Assembly: GCA_022393335.1 (NCBI GenBank) | Contig: JAJEKB010021263.1 | Coordinates: forward strand, 1,633,227-1,697,226 | Source of the DNA: Macrotrachela quadricornifera | Lineage: Eukaryota > Rotifera > Eurotatoria > Philodinida > Philodinidae | Length of the DNA stretch: 64,000 bases | Reading direction: 5' to 3' | Shown: positions 33,201 to 43,162 of the stretch, one piece after another | How the letters are laid out: the number at the start of each line of letters is the position of its first letter | How positions within the stretch are numbered: position 1 is the first letter of the stretch | Translations under genes and position numbers: made by a program | The notes under the pieces: generated by a model | What the model was told of the DNA's origin: nothing | Seen by the model: only the letters and a program-made list of their open reading frames with translations | Databases searched by the model: none

Positions 33201-33821
33201 TTGAATTTGTTCTTTTGTTTGCTCTATTTTTTCTGGTAATTTTCTTATTTCTGAAATATGTAATGTTCTCAATTCTGCACTTAGTTTACGTTCTAATTCA
33301 TAAATTCTTAAATCATTATGAATGTCAGATATTTGAATATTTTCAGCTGCTATTAATAAATTTTCTACAGTTAATGTTGTACTATACCTTGGATCATTGT
33401 GTTTTAGTAAATTTCGTATTTGTAGAAGGTTATCAATATAAACTCTAGTAAATTGATTTTGTATTATGTCAGGAACAATATCAATTCGATTAATTGGATC
33501 AATATATTCGGCACGTTTAATATGACCATTAACACGAAATTCTAATAGAATTCCAATCCAACGTGAATTTCCAAAATTATATGGAATAAGTATAATACGT
33601 TCTCCTTTATGATCTTTGTGTTCTTTTCTTAGTAAATGTTTTAATTGATTTCTTTCACTATTATCAACAACAGCTAGTACATAAATTGGTTTTGAGAAAT
33701 GAGCAGGAAATTCTTCACGTGATCTTGATAATCGAGTTAAAAGAAGTGTTTGAATATCATCATATGGATAATGTATATTGATAACACCTTCTGAATAAAA
33801 CATCTTATGAGACGTTGCCAT
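24258..33821 (-). CDS. Giant multidomain protein: C48-like, GTPase-like, coiled coil, SecA motor, VWA
   Basis: One intronless frame of 3187 residues. Domains in order: (1) residues about 45-160 resemble a C48/Ulp1-type protease fold (IILIPYN, SRWIGILL, EYIDP, TVENLL) but lack the catalytic His and Cys. (2) About 470-700, a P-loop GTPase-like domain with GETGSGKST (about 481-489) and a CDTPSF switch segment, AIG1/dynamin-like. (3) About 700-2350, long helical coiled-coil-prone sequence. (4) About 2360-2880, a SecA-type motor: GTGEGKS Walker A (about 2419), DEVD Walker B (about 2522), GRGTDF (about 2807) and MGRGARQGDRG (about 2840). (5) About 2953-3150, a VWA domain with a DATGSMS MIDAS-type motif (about 2956). 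SecA drives protein translocation in bacteria; what a SecA-like motor does in an animal cell is unknown. No signal peptide or transmembrane segment is obvious. Confidence 0.85.
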   Translation of the reverse strand: MATSHKMFYSEGVINIHYPYDDIQTLLLTRLSRSREEFPAHFSKPIYVLAVVDNSERNQLKHLLRKEHKDHKGERIILIPYNFGNSRWIGILLEFRVNGHIKRAEYIDPINRIDIVPDIIQNQFTRVYIDNLLQIRNLLKHNDPRYSTTLTVENLLIAAENIQISDIHNDLRIYELERKLSAELRTLHISEIRKLPEKIEQTKEQIQAYQKVKRTRETTNEIEHLHKLEGLHILYKEIEHLKLFNKIWQENLKTKHFDLKQHLSNNLSKLGIQDVTMLQEKIKQVEQQVNTYIENGKRKEANKEIAYLRELEELQRASEEFDRLKSVVSDSEMTDRLEEISTIPINNIDINDKIRKKDDLKNLNDELINMPSCAEKSIIELMIYFEDHIHSQEQNSVVNSLLHTLKEQINRQELSSEEIQNIFQNLNESIHKNDNLSTVKILSQLLNKIRPLNLQEIQRLLGKAEKAADLIRDKDIILLVGETGSGKSTTIQFLAGSTMQMTRIEVSPGKFLDHIEAVTPILNPQLKNITNSPLNRSETQSIVPVTIQLKEIFGSSENEVMILCDTPSFSSTTEAEIDIVNSLEVIEALKGCRSIKILALSSYNSRDNQGQDIQKLAHILVKIINGIQDKLHAVVYAFTKYPPKTDIHALLLHIQQSTINKNSDNAFMTILSDMINKTVNSAHIIDPIRSNRKILIEALQRIHGIQYPGEIFRYSMNKETQISIIKQIEKDKLNIISAMKNKDNELIKYYLDNLKLFKDLIRQNIARDTYEDSIRLIIENIDNYTKDIMKKFNNNLDNQNGFQEQNIHDYKIYLQYIKHAQILNEHLRSNLISPEAFIQNIDLELKKRNFLLEKEDLHSPLIKIYLDNFYILKKSFQEFELHYNNTCKILLQRYNELIESIRISILSNNFKYVTDNILFIYKSLDYFQNHLNIQIEEKYLNIMKYLLQYLNSFSDKIDPILVKIQLNNNDIEILRNSIEILRIAIENTSLQDRIYTYREFIRQKNNIDRIYKENFKDLNDIHNEFIEKILKYFNEINIRIEDRFKKLGQHALEDIEKLVDNIETIRIIPEIESKIAGIYYRIIENIREYIQQLQKDIEQSIINIDQQSNINNYRYLTSLISRLKNAKWINRINPGAYDNLMSRITEELVHYANQLENRLIKLDFTLKYPENVSIAYEIIEKFESLNILEYSIPQLEKYRIKSFHRFVQVIQDVFDYIQKFFNLQDESVYQIKQELKELEQIKRDYDNLHPARIYLRNQEYLDIDKLNQNIEDFKIKQKLDSIERLESIKKQYDLLMKTHHNDSFEQINFLREKGQNNGESLNQTISEKRRILIQLERNKQNYDFNEKLDASTANKALIYIEHCEKVNYERIKETVNDTNRNLQKYLREYGDFINQEISRKFKQISNIHTEGDIFQLSLDLEMRLQELSSLTKFKHVLESINGSEKIEYWQKIFFDYHRTITNKMEECKINENNKQLKDLLVITQALRCLDIFCANVFHNNGFESLYRQYQVEITKGSKAAYKTLLEYISKEDYANTHIALIDIDDNPLSAKELAQIKHDLQSSLNKLMKDTKSMTNWLDGKIEREENNRSQIREIKENIDKIRIAFSKHNIINFLDNKIKNDLENFDNDINDILSRIILKGLESIEAFIDVDNFSEAEQGMENLSRVQRELSGYCTSNSVIKKSQQLRERLTNIINQILEYRDFTDINKYCNDPPKDLLMKLKLVASHGNAKYSQAYTSMLAKIRFNFNRAIDDARNTSIDQRSEKIRSLNYALYFLPEELQVPFKSQLESLTKLFTDEEKIYTRQLDELFKIEDENNHTINKLGQLAQQYSQQNMTELFQTLHEKILKKLYQHRLNIENSLDNQDMQSAIAIIKIIEKYRESLGYYIPEIEGVYNSICHLIIKSFENSCEILSNISTEEQTQIVEKAFTNTIIFLDFSNTLDKQIIENVLHKCIDGYKKISQYLYENSEKYKIVLNDININELYKVIILSKRWDNLLQKINQCQSKHNLIKKFLQDISYIISYNDMIYQLEKEIEKLTININTEFINDNTIKFEKIRDEFFNNLSKSFNILNEIYIKFKDIFSFKFDIKKLEEDLKKKVEKLGEQLITISSKRELSLRDSDHIRIYYNHLISFNKYIHLSGLNIQYYLQTSEENIYEKIRLLRKEILNSNSNIIKVSELLIEMKFLSENLLMFDKKINEEIDEVLRIYKEKQGISSISQLSIILEKTDIGNRLISEHSSLAGEDLRKRREKMQKQDDLEYILNALKGDDIDKDILCTCYYIFREKYDELLSIGLTSFNQKNEIEPNLDILVTQTKLLIGTVSQNLNSINWNKSFKNNIPELLAYIFAIWTLKHTQHYNEMRGIEASRAYLLMPHVGQIISIFRILGIGYENNSIIKGYNINLKGKISDDLINNLVEIGTGEGKSVVMAVTACVFALIGIDVNCSCYSEVLSLRDKNDFSNVFQILEIEERIEYGTFNKLCEQLLNEQCDVRENVRYMILNNKNRLDQNRIKKQKRLKVLLIDEVDVFLSDKYYGGMYTPSVYIKDPLIKILLDTLWQNKTTLKNFNTIKTTIAYKNCITQYSNWSFLFDEAIKDMLLSLKSFRSSTYIIQNDRIVYIEGESVADNVVCGYDTIWAYYYENEKGNISENSLNNNVGIIVNCGIFSYAEMPHDFAYITGVTGTLTTLAQSEKDILETVYSVYKNTYIPSVFGKSNRNYNSTNDVRVVDESEYFMTIRGEIDVICNANRAILVFFESENRLMEFYNSTELFSIKENIQIITEKVSVKDREFCIKRAATEGRITLLTRIFGRGTDFICRNQQLLANGGIHVLQTFFSEELSEEYQIMGRGARQGDRGSYRMILLDSDLEWVIGSNWKKELPKISGSILYKTLNTARNARYESKCGAKKLSIEQCKNEHESSKNFMNALIKGDIDIVKRFLFEQNRGANLMTTSSRTVLLMDATGSMSSLLSAAKETVCTMFERASAILDEQGISNNAFQMQFAIYRNYNSRENKILQVSSWETKGNHLRAFMNTISSEGGLGEEAIEIGLWHAVRESQTDESISQVILIGDAPTNTQEQVHRKRARFGESYWNKTIFHKPTYYEYELQKLIDKNIPVHTFYLDNSARNNFQKIANETGGRCEKLNINSSEGAEYLTDYVTEEILRKTAGAQGDSAVELYRRTYVRTSFIF

Positions 33822-36800
33822 ATTATCAATAAATTTTCAATTGTATTTTACGTCTATTCTAGTAAGAAAAATTATTTATTACATAAAATAATATTAAAAT
33901 GATGTCTGTATTACACAAAAAAGTGTTAAAATAATCCTAGTCATATATATAAATTTTTATCGTCTATACATGCAATTTATAACGTATAACTGCAAAGGAT
34001 ATCGATGAATCAGCTATAGATCATTGCGTAAATTTATTGTAATATCTATCGTTGAATTTCTGAGAAGAATGGGAATAACTCTGCAGAATATTGAAAAATA
34101 TATGCGAAGAAATATGGATGGAGCATCGAATTAGGACATGTTCGTTCTAAGTTTTAACGATCACAGTTTTCTATAAATTTCGCAATAACTTTTATGCATT
34201 TATCGGTTATAGTTTGAGAGAAAAGTTTGTCATTTCATACAAATTCTACGAATTTTCTCTCGCTTTATCTATCCTAAAATAATTCCAGTCCAAGCAATTG
34301 GTCTATAGCTTAATGTCATAGAAAAGTAGTATAAAATTTTAAAAAATCTTTCTCGTCTTGTTAGAAAATAAAGAGCTATTTTCAATTATTAAGCAGTTCT
34401 TGATACTCTTGAGTTATTTAACTCGTAATTGCTTGCTGTCTTTTATGGAATGAGTAAAAGTAAAGTATCGAATGTCTTCCATCCAGAAAAAATTTACCAA
34501 GTTTGATAGATGTCTAAATTGAATGAGCTTTCTTATAATAAACATGAAATTGACGTCAGTAACACTACGATTTTGAGAAAGTTTAGGCCAGAAAACCAGC
34601 ACTGACTACGAACCTTTCTTTTGAAACCTTTATCATAGTTCCGGAACGATTGAAAAAGTTCCAAAAGTTAGGTGTCGTGGGGAGTCCTCCAAAAAACTCA
34701 TGAAGTTAATATAAATGGAGTCGCATAATTAGGGATGAATGTTGACGATTATCACCAGTTTTTCATCACCAACTTACCCATTTTAAATGAACAGTAGTTT
34801 AAACCGGTTTTTATTTCAATAGTAGTAGGAAAAATCGTGCTCAAATCTAATTTTATATCAGCCAATTAGAATTCAAGAAGGGTTTTATTTACTATTGTAT
34901 GCAGGGTTATGACAACTCTATACATCAGTTCTTTCGAACTGAAACTGTTATAGATCTAATTACAAGGATGAAATATACTGTTGTTTAGGTGCATCAAAAT
35001 TTATTCGACATACTCTCTCATACACCTCAAATAACGCCATATTTTGTCCTTACGATAACAGAGATAAACCAGACTGCAATTTGATTGGTTAAAATCCAAT
35101 AAACGAGAAAAAAACAAACTGTAATCTGATCTACACACATTTATGAATCTGAACGCATTTTTTTTTTCAATTTTCATGTTCGAAGGTTAATTCTTTTTGT
35201 TCAGTTCTTTGATTATTTCATAAAACTGTTAGTGAAATCCCGATAGGGTTTGAAATATGAAACACAATCGAACTGCTCATACCGTAAATGAAACAGTTTA
35301 TCAATACGTCTGTGATGAAGAAAAGCGTTTCGAAGATTTTGGTCACGTTTGTGACGAAGAATGGAGAATGTGGGTGATGAATCCGAAGTTTTTTTTCCTA
35401 TAATCCTTCGATAGTTTTTTTAGATTGTGTTTCACAAAACAAGCAATAGATCTTTCTATTAAGTTTAGTTCAGATTAAAATTGAATGAAACGTTCTCAAA
35501 ATGCAGTATCTATTCTATCGATCATTATAATAGTAATACTTACATATTAATGAACTGCTTCGTCGAATAAACAACTAACAATACAAATTAAAGACCAATG
35601 AAGTTTGATAACTATATTTAATCTGAAATAGAAATATTCAAAAAGAATCCTTTAATTTACTCCTATCCTCACTAGTCATTTTATTTAAACGAAAAGGGCA
35701 AATTCACTCTATATCTATGACAAAAGTTTACTAGACTTGCATGATATAATCAGAAAAAAGGTAGGAGTATGACGTATTCAATATCGTGACAACAGTATAT
35801 TTGATGTAAAAAAGAAAATTTGATATTCGTAAACGAATTATAAGAAATAAACTAAAGAGAGAATGTCAGACAACAAACGAACGACAAAATTCTTATCGAT
35901 AACAATATAAAAAAAAGCAGAAAAAGCATGTAAAGATAAATTTTCTTTCAACCTGTAGTATCAGTTACATCTGATTATTCTTTTTCAAAAAAAGTAAGAG
36001 TTATTTAAAAATATCATACGCGATTGTGAATAATATAAAATAAATATTGACAAAATATAAGTCAGTTATTACACCCTCAACATCATCGTCATAAAAGTAT
36101 TGCTAAGAAAGCATGTTTTTCTTTGGAAGTATTATTGAATGACAGGAATTTGCAAGGTATTTTAGTATCAAAAACTGTGATATTGTGAGACTAAATGCAT
36201 TCGATAGAATAATAACAACAGCTCTGATTTAATTCAATGTTTAAGAAGGTAAATGGGGGCATCATGCATAAAATTATATTGAAAAGATGCTGTAGTGCTT
36301 TTAAGAACATAGTTAGAATAAGAGTAATTCATTTTTTTCAATCATAGGATATCTATTCTAAGGTAATATTTAGATTTTTATAAACCTTTACTAAACCATA
36401 GAAAATAGATTTCTTATTACGGAAATAAATTAGACTTCAAATATCGACAAATTTTCTATAGATTCAGATTTCTTCACCTCAAAGGCCTTTAGTCAATTAT
36501 TAAAAGAAACTGTTAGTGCAACTTTCTGATTTCAAAAAGTATTAAATAAAATTATTAGTTAATTACAAATAATTATCCTAATGTATCAAATAAGTTACTT
36601 AATCGTTGATCAGAAGTTAACTTCAGAATATATTTTATGGCACTGAATGTGTATTTCAATACTGCACTATTCTGGTGGCCTCTACATAAGGCTTTTCGAA
36701 GTACATTCCCTCTCATAAAAAGCTATTCATTTGTTACAAGTTTTAAACCTGCACTTTGATTCTTAAAAATGATATTTGAAACTTTTTCTAAATACTATAG

Positions 36801-38722
36801 CAAATGTAATAGGTATTTAATCGCAATAGGCACCATCTACATGTAAAAGATTGGTTTGAATCATATTGGATTGGATTACTCAAAAAATGGTCATATTAAT
36901 TTCTGATGAGTAATAACTACCTGTACAGCACAACATGAATAATATTCGATCATTCTAAAAACGAAATTAAAATATTTTCAAAATATCTCATATATTTTAG
37001 ATAACATAACAGTGAATGAGTCATTTTCTTTTATAGTTTATCTCTTACTATGTTATTCATATTATACTAATAATTTCTTTTCTTCTATATCAAATAATAT
37101 GAAATCCGACGAAATTATTAATTTAAGTTTTCGAAACGTGTTATATTGTTAAGGATAGATCTGGTGTTGTGCTTACCTTTTCATCAAAATGATGAGCCTG
37201 AAGAAATAATGAAACATTTTAGTTGCTAAGGTAGAACTCAAGTACATCGTGTGTTTGTATTACCATATATAAAATGTGATTCGTGTCTGTTTTTAATTCT
37301 ATGGTTAAATTATCAAATATCTTATTATTTTTTAACAGTTTTGTTTGGAATGAAGTATAATAAAGTGAATATTGAATCTTAAACCGAACTAAATTTTGAA
37401 ATGAATGAGAAAAATGTCGTTTAGTCCAATTATCAATTATGATTTCTTTTTTTGTTTTATTCAAAATAAAAATGAAAATCAATCATACGAACATTTAAAT
37501 ACGAATTCATATACACAAAATAGATGTTTTAATCGTAAATTCAGATTAATATACGGTTAGTTTAAGAGAGGGTTTATTAGATCAACAAACAAGCCGCACA
37601 GAGACAAATTATTTTAGCTTTTTTTTCACAAGTACGTCAGAAAATCGTAATATTTTGAATTTATAAGTTTCTCGATGAAATCTATCGTTTGAGCTAAAAA
37701 ACACTTGTCTCCGGTCGACTTGTTTGGTGATTTGCCGAATCCTGTCTTAATCAATTCCTGTGAAATGATGTTTATTTTTATCATTTTATCATGGTATTTC
37801 GATGTTTACTAAACGATATTTTAAGATATAATATTATTTCAGAATTAGAACTATTACTATCTTTGGCACTATTAATATTTCTTTCATCTATAATTAAACG
37901 AATGAAAATAATTAAAAAAATTATTATTGGTAAATGATAGCTACTGTGTATAAGTATACAATACGAGACATATATTTATATATTAATTATCAGTTGTCAA
38001 TTTTTACAATGAAGTTAATTGTAGCGTATGATGGTCGGTACAGGATTACCAAAAATATTTTTCCAAGAGATTAACGCTGTGGTTGCAAATAACAATAACA
38101 ATAAATTCTACAACGAATTAGAGTGTGTCAAAAATGGGTTTTATTAATAATAATAAATAGTAATGATTATGGCAGCTTTCTAGTATTGGTATGGAAAGAA
38201 TTCTTTGATAATATTACAAAATAATAAATATCTGATTTGGAAATATTGTAATAATAATAAAAAAAATAAGTTAAAAAATGCATTACAATCGTTACCATAA
38301 AAAAATACATTTCATATATTTTGACAAATATTGGGTTTTTTTTAGCTTCATTAAGTTCGTATTCGTCTCGTCTTCGCACTGTAGAGGACAGTAATGGTTG
38401 TCATACTAATTATTGATTATATTCCTCAAACCTTTGAAAATAAATATTATTATTCTGTGATATTCATTATTTTTAGACGAGATTTTATTTGAACTTTCGC
38501 TTAAAAGATATTTTTTTATTGATAAATTCCAATTTTGTTAACTCTACATTTTCTCTTGTAAAATTAGTATATATCAGAATTTTATTTTTTTCTTCACATT
38601 TAAACTGCATAAAATGTACTTATTCGCCTCGCATATAAAATTCGAATATCAGGCAAAGGTCAAAAAAACATTTCACATATGCGCAAATACTTAACTCTAC
38701 TAATAGAAACTCTAAAAAGCAA
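33822..38722. other. Long intergenic stretch, no gene supported
   Basis: Nearly 5 kb without a convincing coding region. A 48-codon frame at 35257-35403 (charged, twice CDEE) is isolated and unsupported. A weak inverted repeat is centred near 37655, with arms about 37585-37625 and 37690-37735 sharing ACAAGYCG-C-GAGACAA and TTTTAGCT words. It may be an old MITE. The promoter of the minus-strand giant gene should lie at 33822 onward, but no TATA box is evident. Confidence 0.4.
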
Positions 38723-39795
38723 ATGTTCATAATAGGCGCGTTATTATTTGTATTTGTGTACGATTTTATTTTTGTTTTTTTTTGTACTTGTATAATGATA
38801 ATCTATTCGATTTTATTTAATTTAATAATATTTATTAATAAAATAAATGGAATATTAGAAATAAATTATAATATTAAAAATGAATGTTCAGTTAGAATTG
38901 AAACAGATAATGGTATTGAAACATGTTTTAATCATCAATGTTCAGATTATAAAGATCCATGGAGAATAATTGATACACATATACAAGAAGAACCATGTTA
39001 TTTACATTATCTTAAATTATCTTTTACAACTTATGATCAATTACTTGTTTTTATTGAATTACAACAATCAAATAGACATTCAATTGAAAATTTTTTTGCT
39101 GATGGAGATTCAAAATTATGTATGCTTGAGGTTAAAATATAAATTAAAAATATTCTTTTATGAGAAGAAAAAAATAATTATTTATTTAGATTATAATTGA
39201 TGTAATTTATCCATTTAATAAAGATTATTTTCTTACTAAAGATATGCTTAATAAATTAGGTGGAAAAAAAGAACGTATTGATATATTACAAATTGAAATA
39301 AAACGATGGTATAATTCATCTCGTTCTCATATTCAATTTATTGAAAATGATATTGTTGATAAGCAACCATTTCAACAAATAACTATTTTATATCAATGTA
39401 ATATTCAACATAAAAATGAACGATTAGTTTTAGCAAAATATTTACAATATCAAGAAAGATCGAAATGTCCAACACAAATTCAAATTATAAAAAATGATGA
39501 GAATTATATTATTAATAAACCAAATGATGAAATTTTTTATTATGATAATAATGATTATATTAAAATATTTAATATAACAGATGATTCATTTAATAAATCA
39601 GATGATGATTATAAAATTTATAAAAAATCAACTAAATGGAATTTATTTATAAAGGTTTATTTAATTTATTTTTGAATTTATTGTATCTTTTTTTTGTTAA
39701 TTTAGATTGGTATTATATTGATTATAATAGTATTAATTATTGCATTTATAATATATTATTTTATCTATTCATCTTCTCAATCTAATAAAAAATAA
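38723..39795 (+). CDS. Membrane protein with N- and C-terminal hydrophobic segments and Cys-containing ectodomain
   Basis: Exons 38723-39130, 39190-39654 and 39706-39795, all phase-0 GT-AG junctions, give 320 residues. Residues about 2-36 are strongly hydrophobic (ALLFVFVYDFIFVFFCTCIM, then IIYSILFNLIIF), enough for one long or two short membrane spans. Residues 50-290 form a polar region with several Cys (ECSV, TCFNHQC, EEPCYL, YQCNI) that could pair outside the cell. The last exon encodes a single Ile-rich span followed by a short polar tail. The layout of two spans around a Cys-bearing loop is like KCNMB-type channel subunits, but I see no diagnostic motif and make no functional claim. Its stop is 70 bp from that of the next, convergent membrane-protein gene. 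Confidence 0.7.
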
Positions 39796-39864
39796 TGAAT
39801 ATTTTTTTCTTATGTTCATGTTCGATATTTAATTAAATATAATACATATATATATATATATATA

Positions 39865-40389
39865 TTAAATAATTGTTTCGGATATTCGTAATGTTCTTTT
39901 TCGATAAGGCCATGATTGATGACGATATTCAATACATGAACATAAATGACATATACCCCATAATGCAAGTAAATTTAATAAACAACTAAATATTAAATTA
40001 ATTATACGTAATAATATTGTTGAGGATTTTATTAACCATATATAATTATGAGCAAAATAAAGAGAATATTTTGAATCTATATTTAGTACATTTAATATAA
40101 TTAATAAAAGTGATATTAATGATATTAATAATAATATAGAAAATAAAAATGCAATAAAACAAAGAATACTAATTCTTGCAAACCATAAACCAAAAAAACT
40201 TATTAAAAATATAGATAAACTTATAATACTTAATAAAATAGCTTGAAAATCATATTTTAATTTAAATTTTTCTTTTTTTATTTGATAAATATTATTTGAA
40301 TGAAGTAATACATTAACTAATAAAAATAAACAATAACATGTTAAAAAAATTCTTGTTGTAAATGGTGATGTTTGATGATCATAACCCAT
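39865..40389 (-). CDS. Four-transmembrane-helix protein, uncharacterised
   Basis: A single exon of 174 residues. Hydrophobic segments lie at about 13-32, 47-70, 74-100 and 117-145, giving a tetraspan layout. The C-terminus is polar and basic (RHQSWPYRKRTLR). There are Cys residues in the last span and tail (CHLCSC) but no tetraspanin CCG or claudin W-GLW-C-C motif, although a FFGLW segment is present. The start is the first Met of the frame (MGYDHQTSP). It converges on the membrane-protein gene at 38723-39795. Function unknown. Confidence 0.6.
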   Translation of the reverse strand: MGYDHQTSPFTTRIFLTCYCLFLLVNVLLHSNNIYQIKKEKFKLKYDFQAILLSIISLSIFLISFFGLWFARISILCFIAFLFSILLLISLISLLLIILNVLNIDSKYSLYFAHNYIWLIKSSTILLRIINLIFSCLLNLLALWGICHLCSCIEYRHQSWPYRKRTLRISETII

Positions 40390-41288
40390 TAAATGATTAT
40401 CATATATATATATTATTAAGAAAAAAAAAAAAAATCTTTGATGTTAATATAATGTTTTTCTTCATAATGAATAAAAAAAAAAAAAAAAATTTTTATTAAG
40501 GAAATGAAATGTCCTAAAGTTTTATATTTTAATGGAATAAATTAAAATTTTTATTAAAAGAATATTTTCAATCATATTTTATTCAGAATAATATTATTGT
40601 ATTGATCAAAATATATTTTTTTTTTTTTGTATAAAATTTTGTTTTTTTCGTTGACACTTGTAAGATTAATGACGCAGTTTACTATATCTTGATTTATATC
40701 ATGATTACCTTCGATAATCATACATAATATATCAATCACGAAACAATTCAAATAAAAAAAGGAAAAAAAAAAAAAACATCATTCTTTTGTTTTATATCTA
40801 AAAATATGTAAAGGTATATTTGATAAACAACGAACATATTTACCATTTTTACTTAAACAATAGATTATATTACTTATTGATGTCACAAAAGAATAAAATA
40901 TTATATTCATTTACAATAAAACAGATGTTTCTTTTTTTATCTTATTATACATATATTGAACTATTGTTTGATTTACAAATTAACGTCATATAATTATAAT
41001 GAAAGGTATTCTTTTCATAATCGTAGTTCCTTCATTCATATTTATGAATAATATTCTTTTCAAAAACTATTGATAAAAATATGTGACGTTAAATATTTAT
41101 TTTTTTATTATAGAAAAATACCTTTACAAAAGGCGTGTATTATACTACATGAATATGATTGAATAAAATGATAAATGACTTGCCCTGATTGTCTATTTGA
41201 TTAAGTAGTATATATAAATACTGCAGTTATAAGTTAGTGAAGCATAGAATAAGTAAAACATACTTGATTATTACAATACAAAATAAAC
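40390..41288. other. Divergent promoter region between two genes
   Basis: Separates the minus-strand four-helix gene from the plus-strand PPC-domain gene. It is rich in A- and T-runs and holds no coding sequence. The TATA-like element for the plus-strand gene is listed separately. Confidence 0.4.
41211..41220 (+). promoter_or_regulatory. TATA-box-like TATATAAATA before the PPC-domain gene
   Basis: TATATAAATA ends 68 bp before the ATG at 41289. The same ten bases occur at the same distance before the F-box gene (58821-58830, ATG 58898). That shared placement supports a real core promoter element, although chance cannot be excluded in such A+T-rich DNA. Confidence 0.45.
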
Positions 41289-41844
41289 ATGCCGTCAAAA
41301 ATGGAAAGAGTTGGTAGTATCTTCTCTCGTAGAAGTAAAAAATCAAATAAACAAGTTACTCGTCGTAAGTTAAATTTTCTTTTTTTTTTTTATTTTAAAT
41401 TTTAATATAATTTATTTTAAATAAGTAGCACCACCAGTACATTCAAGTATAAGATGCTATCCGCTTCGTCTAGGTCCTGGTGTTGAATTAATATCAACTA
41501 TTCATACTTTAATGGAAGAGATTAGTGTTCAATCATTATTTATTTTAAGTTGTATTGGTACATTAGCACAATGTTCATTCGGCTCACGTCAATTAACTAA
41601 AAAGGGATATGAAATTGTATCACTTCAAGGTTCATTTGATCATGAATCTCATTATATAATGGGTCAATTTGCTGATCCTGAAACTGGTGCATTAATTGGT
41701 GGTCGTGTTCATTCTTTGACAATATATACAACATGTGAATTAATGTTAGCTGAACCTCTTGATTGTTCATTTCATCGAGAATTTGATTTTCGAACAGGTC
41801 AAGATGAATTAGCTGTTAGAAGGAAAACTGTAACGGAAAACTAA
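41289..41844 (+). CDS. PPC/DUF296-domain protein
   Basis: Exons 41289-41364 and 41429-41844 give 163 residues. The first exon encodes a basic, Ser-rich leader (SIFSRRSKKSNKQ) with no hydrophobic core. The rest is one PPC (DUF296) domain: YPLRLGPGVELI, SLFILSCIGTLAQCSF, YEIVSLQGSF and IGGRVHSLTIYTTCEL are in the family order. PPC domains form trimers; in plants they accompany AT-hooks and bind DNA or partner proteins, while bacterial and animal stand-alone versions are largely uncharacterised. No AT-hook is visible here, so a DNA-binding role should not be assumed. Confidence 0.8.
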
Positions 41845-43162
41845 TAAATATTATTGTTTTTATATTTTTTTATGTATACATTTTATTTCTTTATATATGT
41901 AGCACGTTTTTCTTTCTTTTTTCTTAATAAAAAAAAAAAAAAGAAATAAATTATTTTAAAATTTTTTTAATTACAATTAGTATTTCGATTAACTTCATAA
42001 TAATAAAAATGCATATTGTTTTGATGAATAATATCGTTAATATTTACTTAATTACATTTTTTTTTCTCCTTTTCATTATTTAGCAAGTACGCATAATATT
42101 AGTCAAAATATCATGTCATATACTCATCAATGGATGATTCTACGTATTTCGTATGCTTTTATAATCGTTTTAGTAATGAAAGAGAAATTTACCATGACAG
42201 ATAGTATCTTGTTTTTTTTGTTGAATGATTGATAGGTTTTAATAATCTAGGCATATTCATATAATTACGTATGAAAAAAAAATAGGGAAAGATTTTAAAT
42301 ATAATTTGACAAAAGAGATAATAAGTCATAGGTATAAAAAAAAAAGTACATATTCATTTCGTAAATGTCTTAACAAAATATTGTCAGAAAAAATCCGGTT
42401 CATAAAGACATAATTAATGATAATTTCTTTTTAAATATTACTGTTAACATCAATAAGAATATAATTTAACTTTATCATAGATAGGGAGAAGAACAAAGAG
42501 CATATTATCAAATGATCTCTTAATTATCACATGTCGTTCATGCATATATATTTCTTTCTCTATTCGCTGTATCTATATCCAATGTTGACAATTTACATAG
42601 TATAAATATGATGTCCTACAAAGATTGATAGAGATTAGAAAGAACATTATGTATAGTAAATACATCTTGCTAAAATTTTGATTTGATAAATAATTTTCGT
42701 TTTTGTTGAATAGAATAATGATATTTAAAAAGGGTTTTTCTTAGTCAAAGTATGTCTCTATTACAGATAAAATAAATTAGTTATTCTGCTTGAGTTACAA
42801 CATAAATATGCAATTGGGTTTTATAGTAATACGACCTTTGGACTTTCTTGTATAATATATTTTTAAATGAAAATAAAAATTGTATGAAGAGAAATTTGTT
42901 CTTTTTTTTTTGTTTGATTTTATACAAATTAATGAATTGATTTCGTGTTTAATTGAACACGAGTTAGACTTCATAAGATTTATATCACTAAATTATCGAT
43001 GATAAAGAAGTAAAAATTCATTGAGTTTTTGTTCATAGTTCATATTAATATTTTCTTATTATAATCTAATCGATAAAATTATTCAATATTTATTTTCAAG
43101 AAAAACTAAAATTTATTTTATAAAAAAAAGGAATGTGATCAATTATATTGTATCACTATAAA
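41845..43162. other. Intergenic, no gene seen
   Basis: A+T-rich region between the 3' ends of two convergent genes. No coding sequence or element ends recognised. Confidence 0.4.

Noticed and set aside
35257..35403. 48-codon frame with CDEE repeats
   Set aside because: Isolated, short, without splice partners or recognisable family.
39846..39866. AT dinucleotide run between the two convergent membrane-protein genes
   Set aside because: A simple microsatellite; no functional interpretation is warranted.
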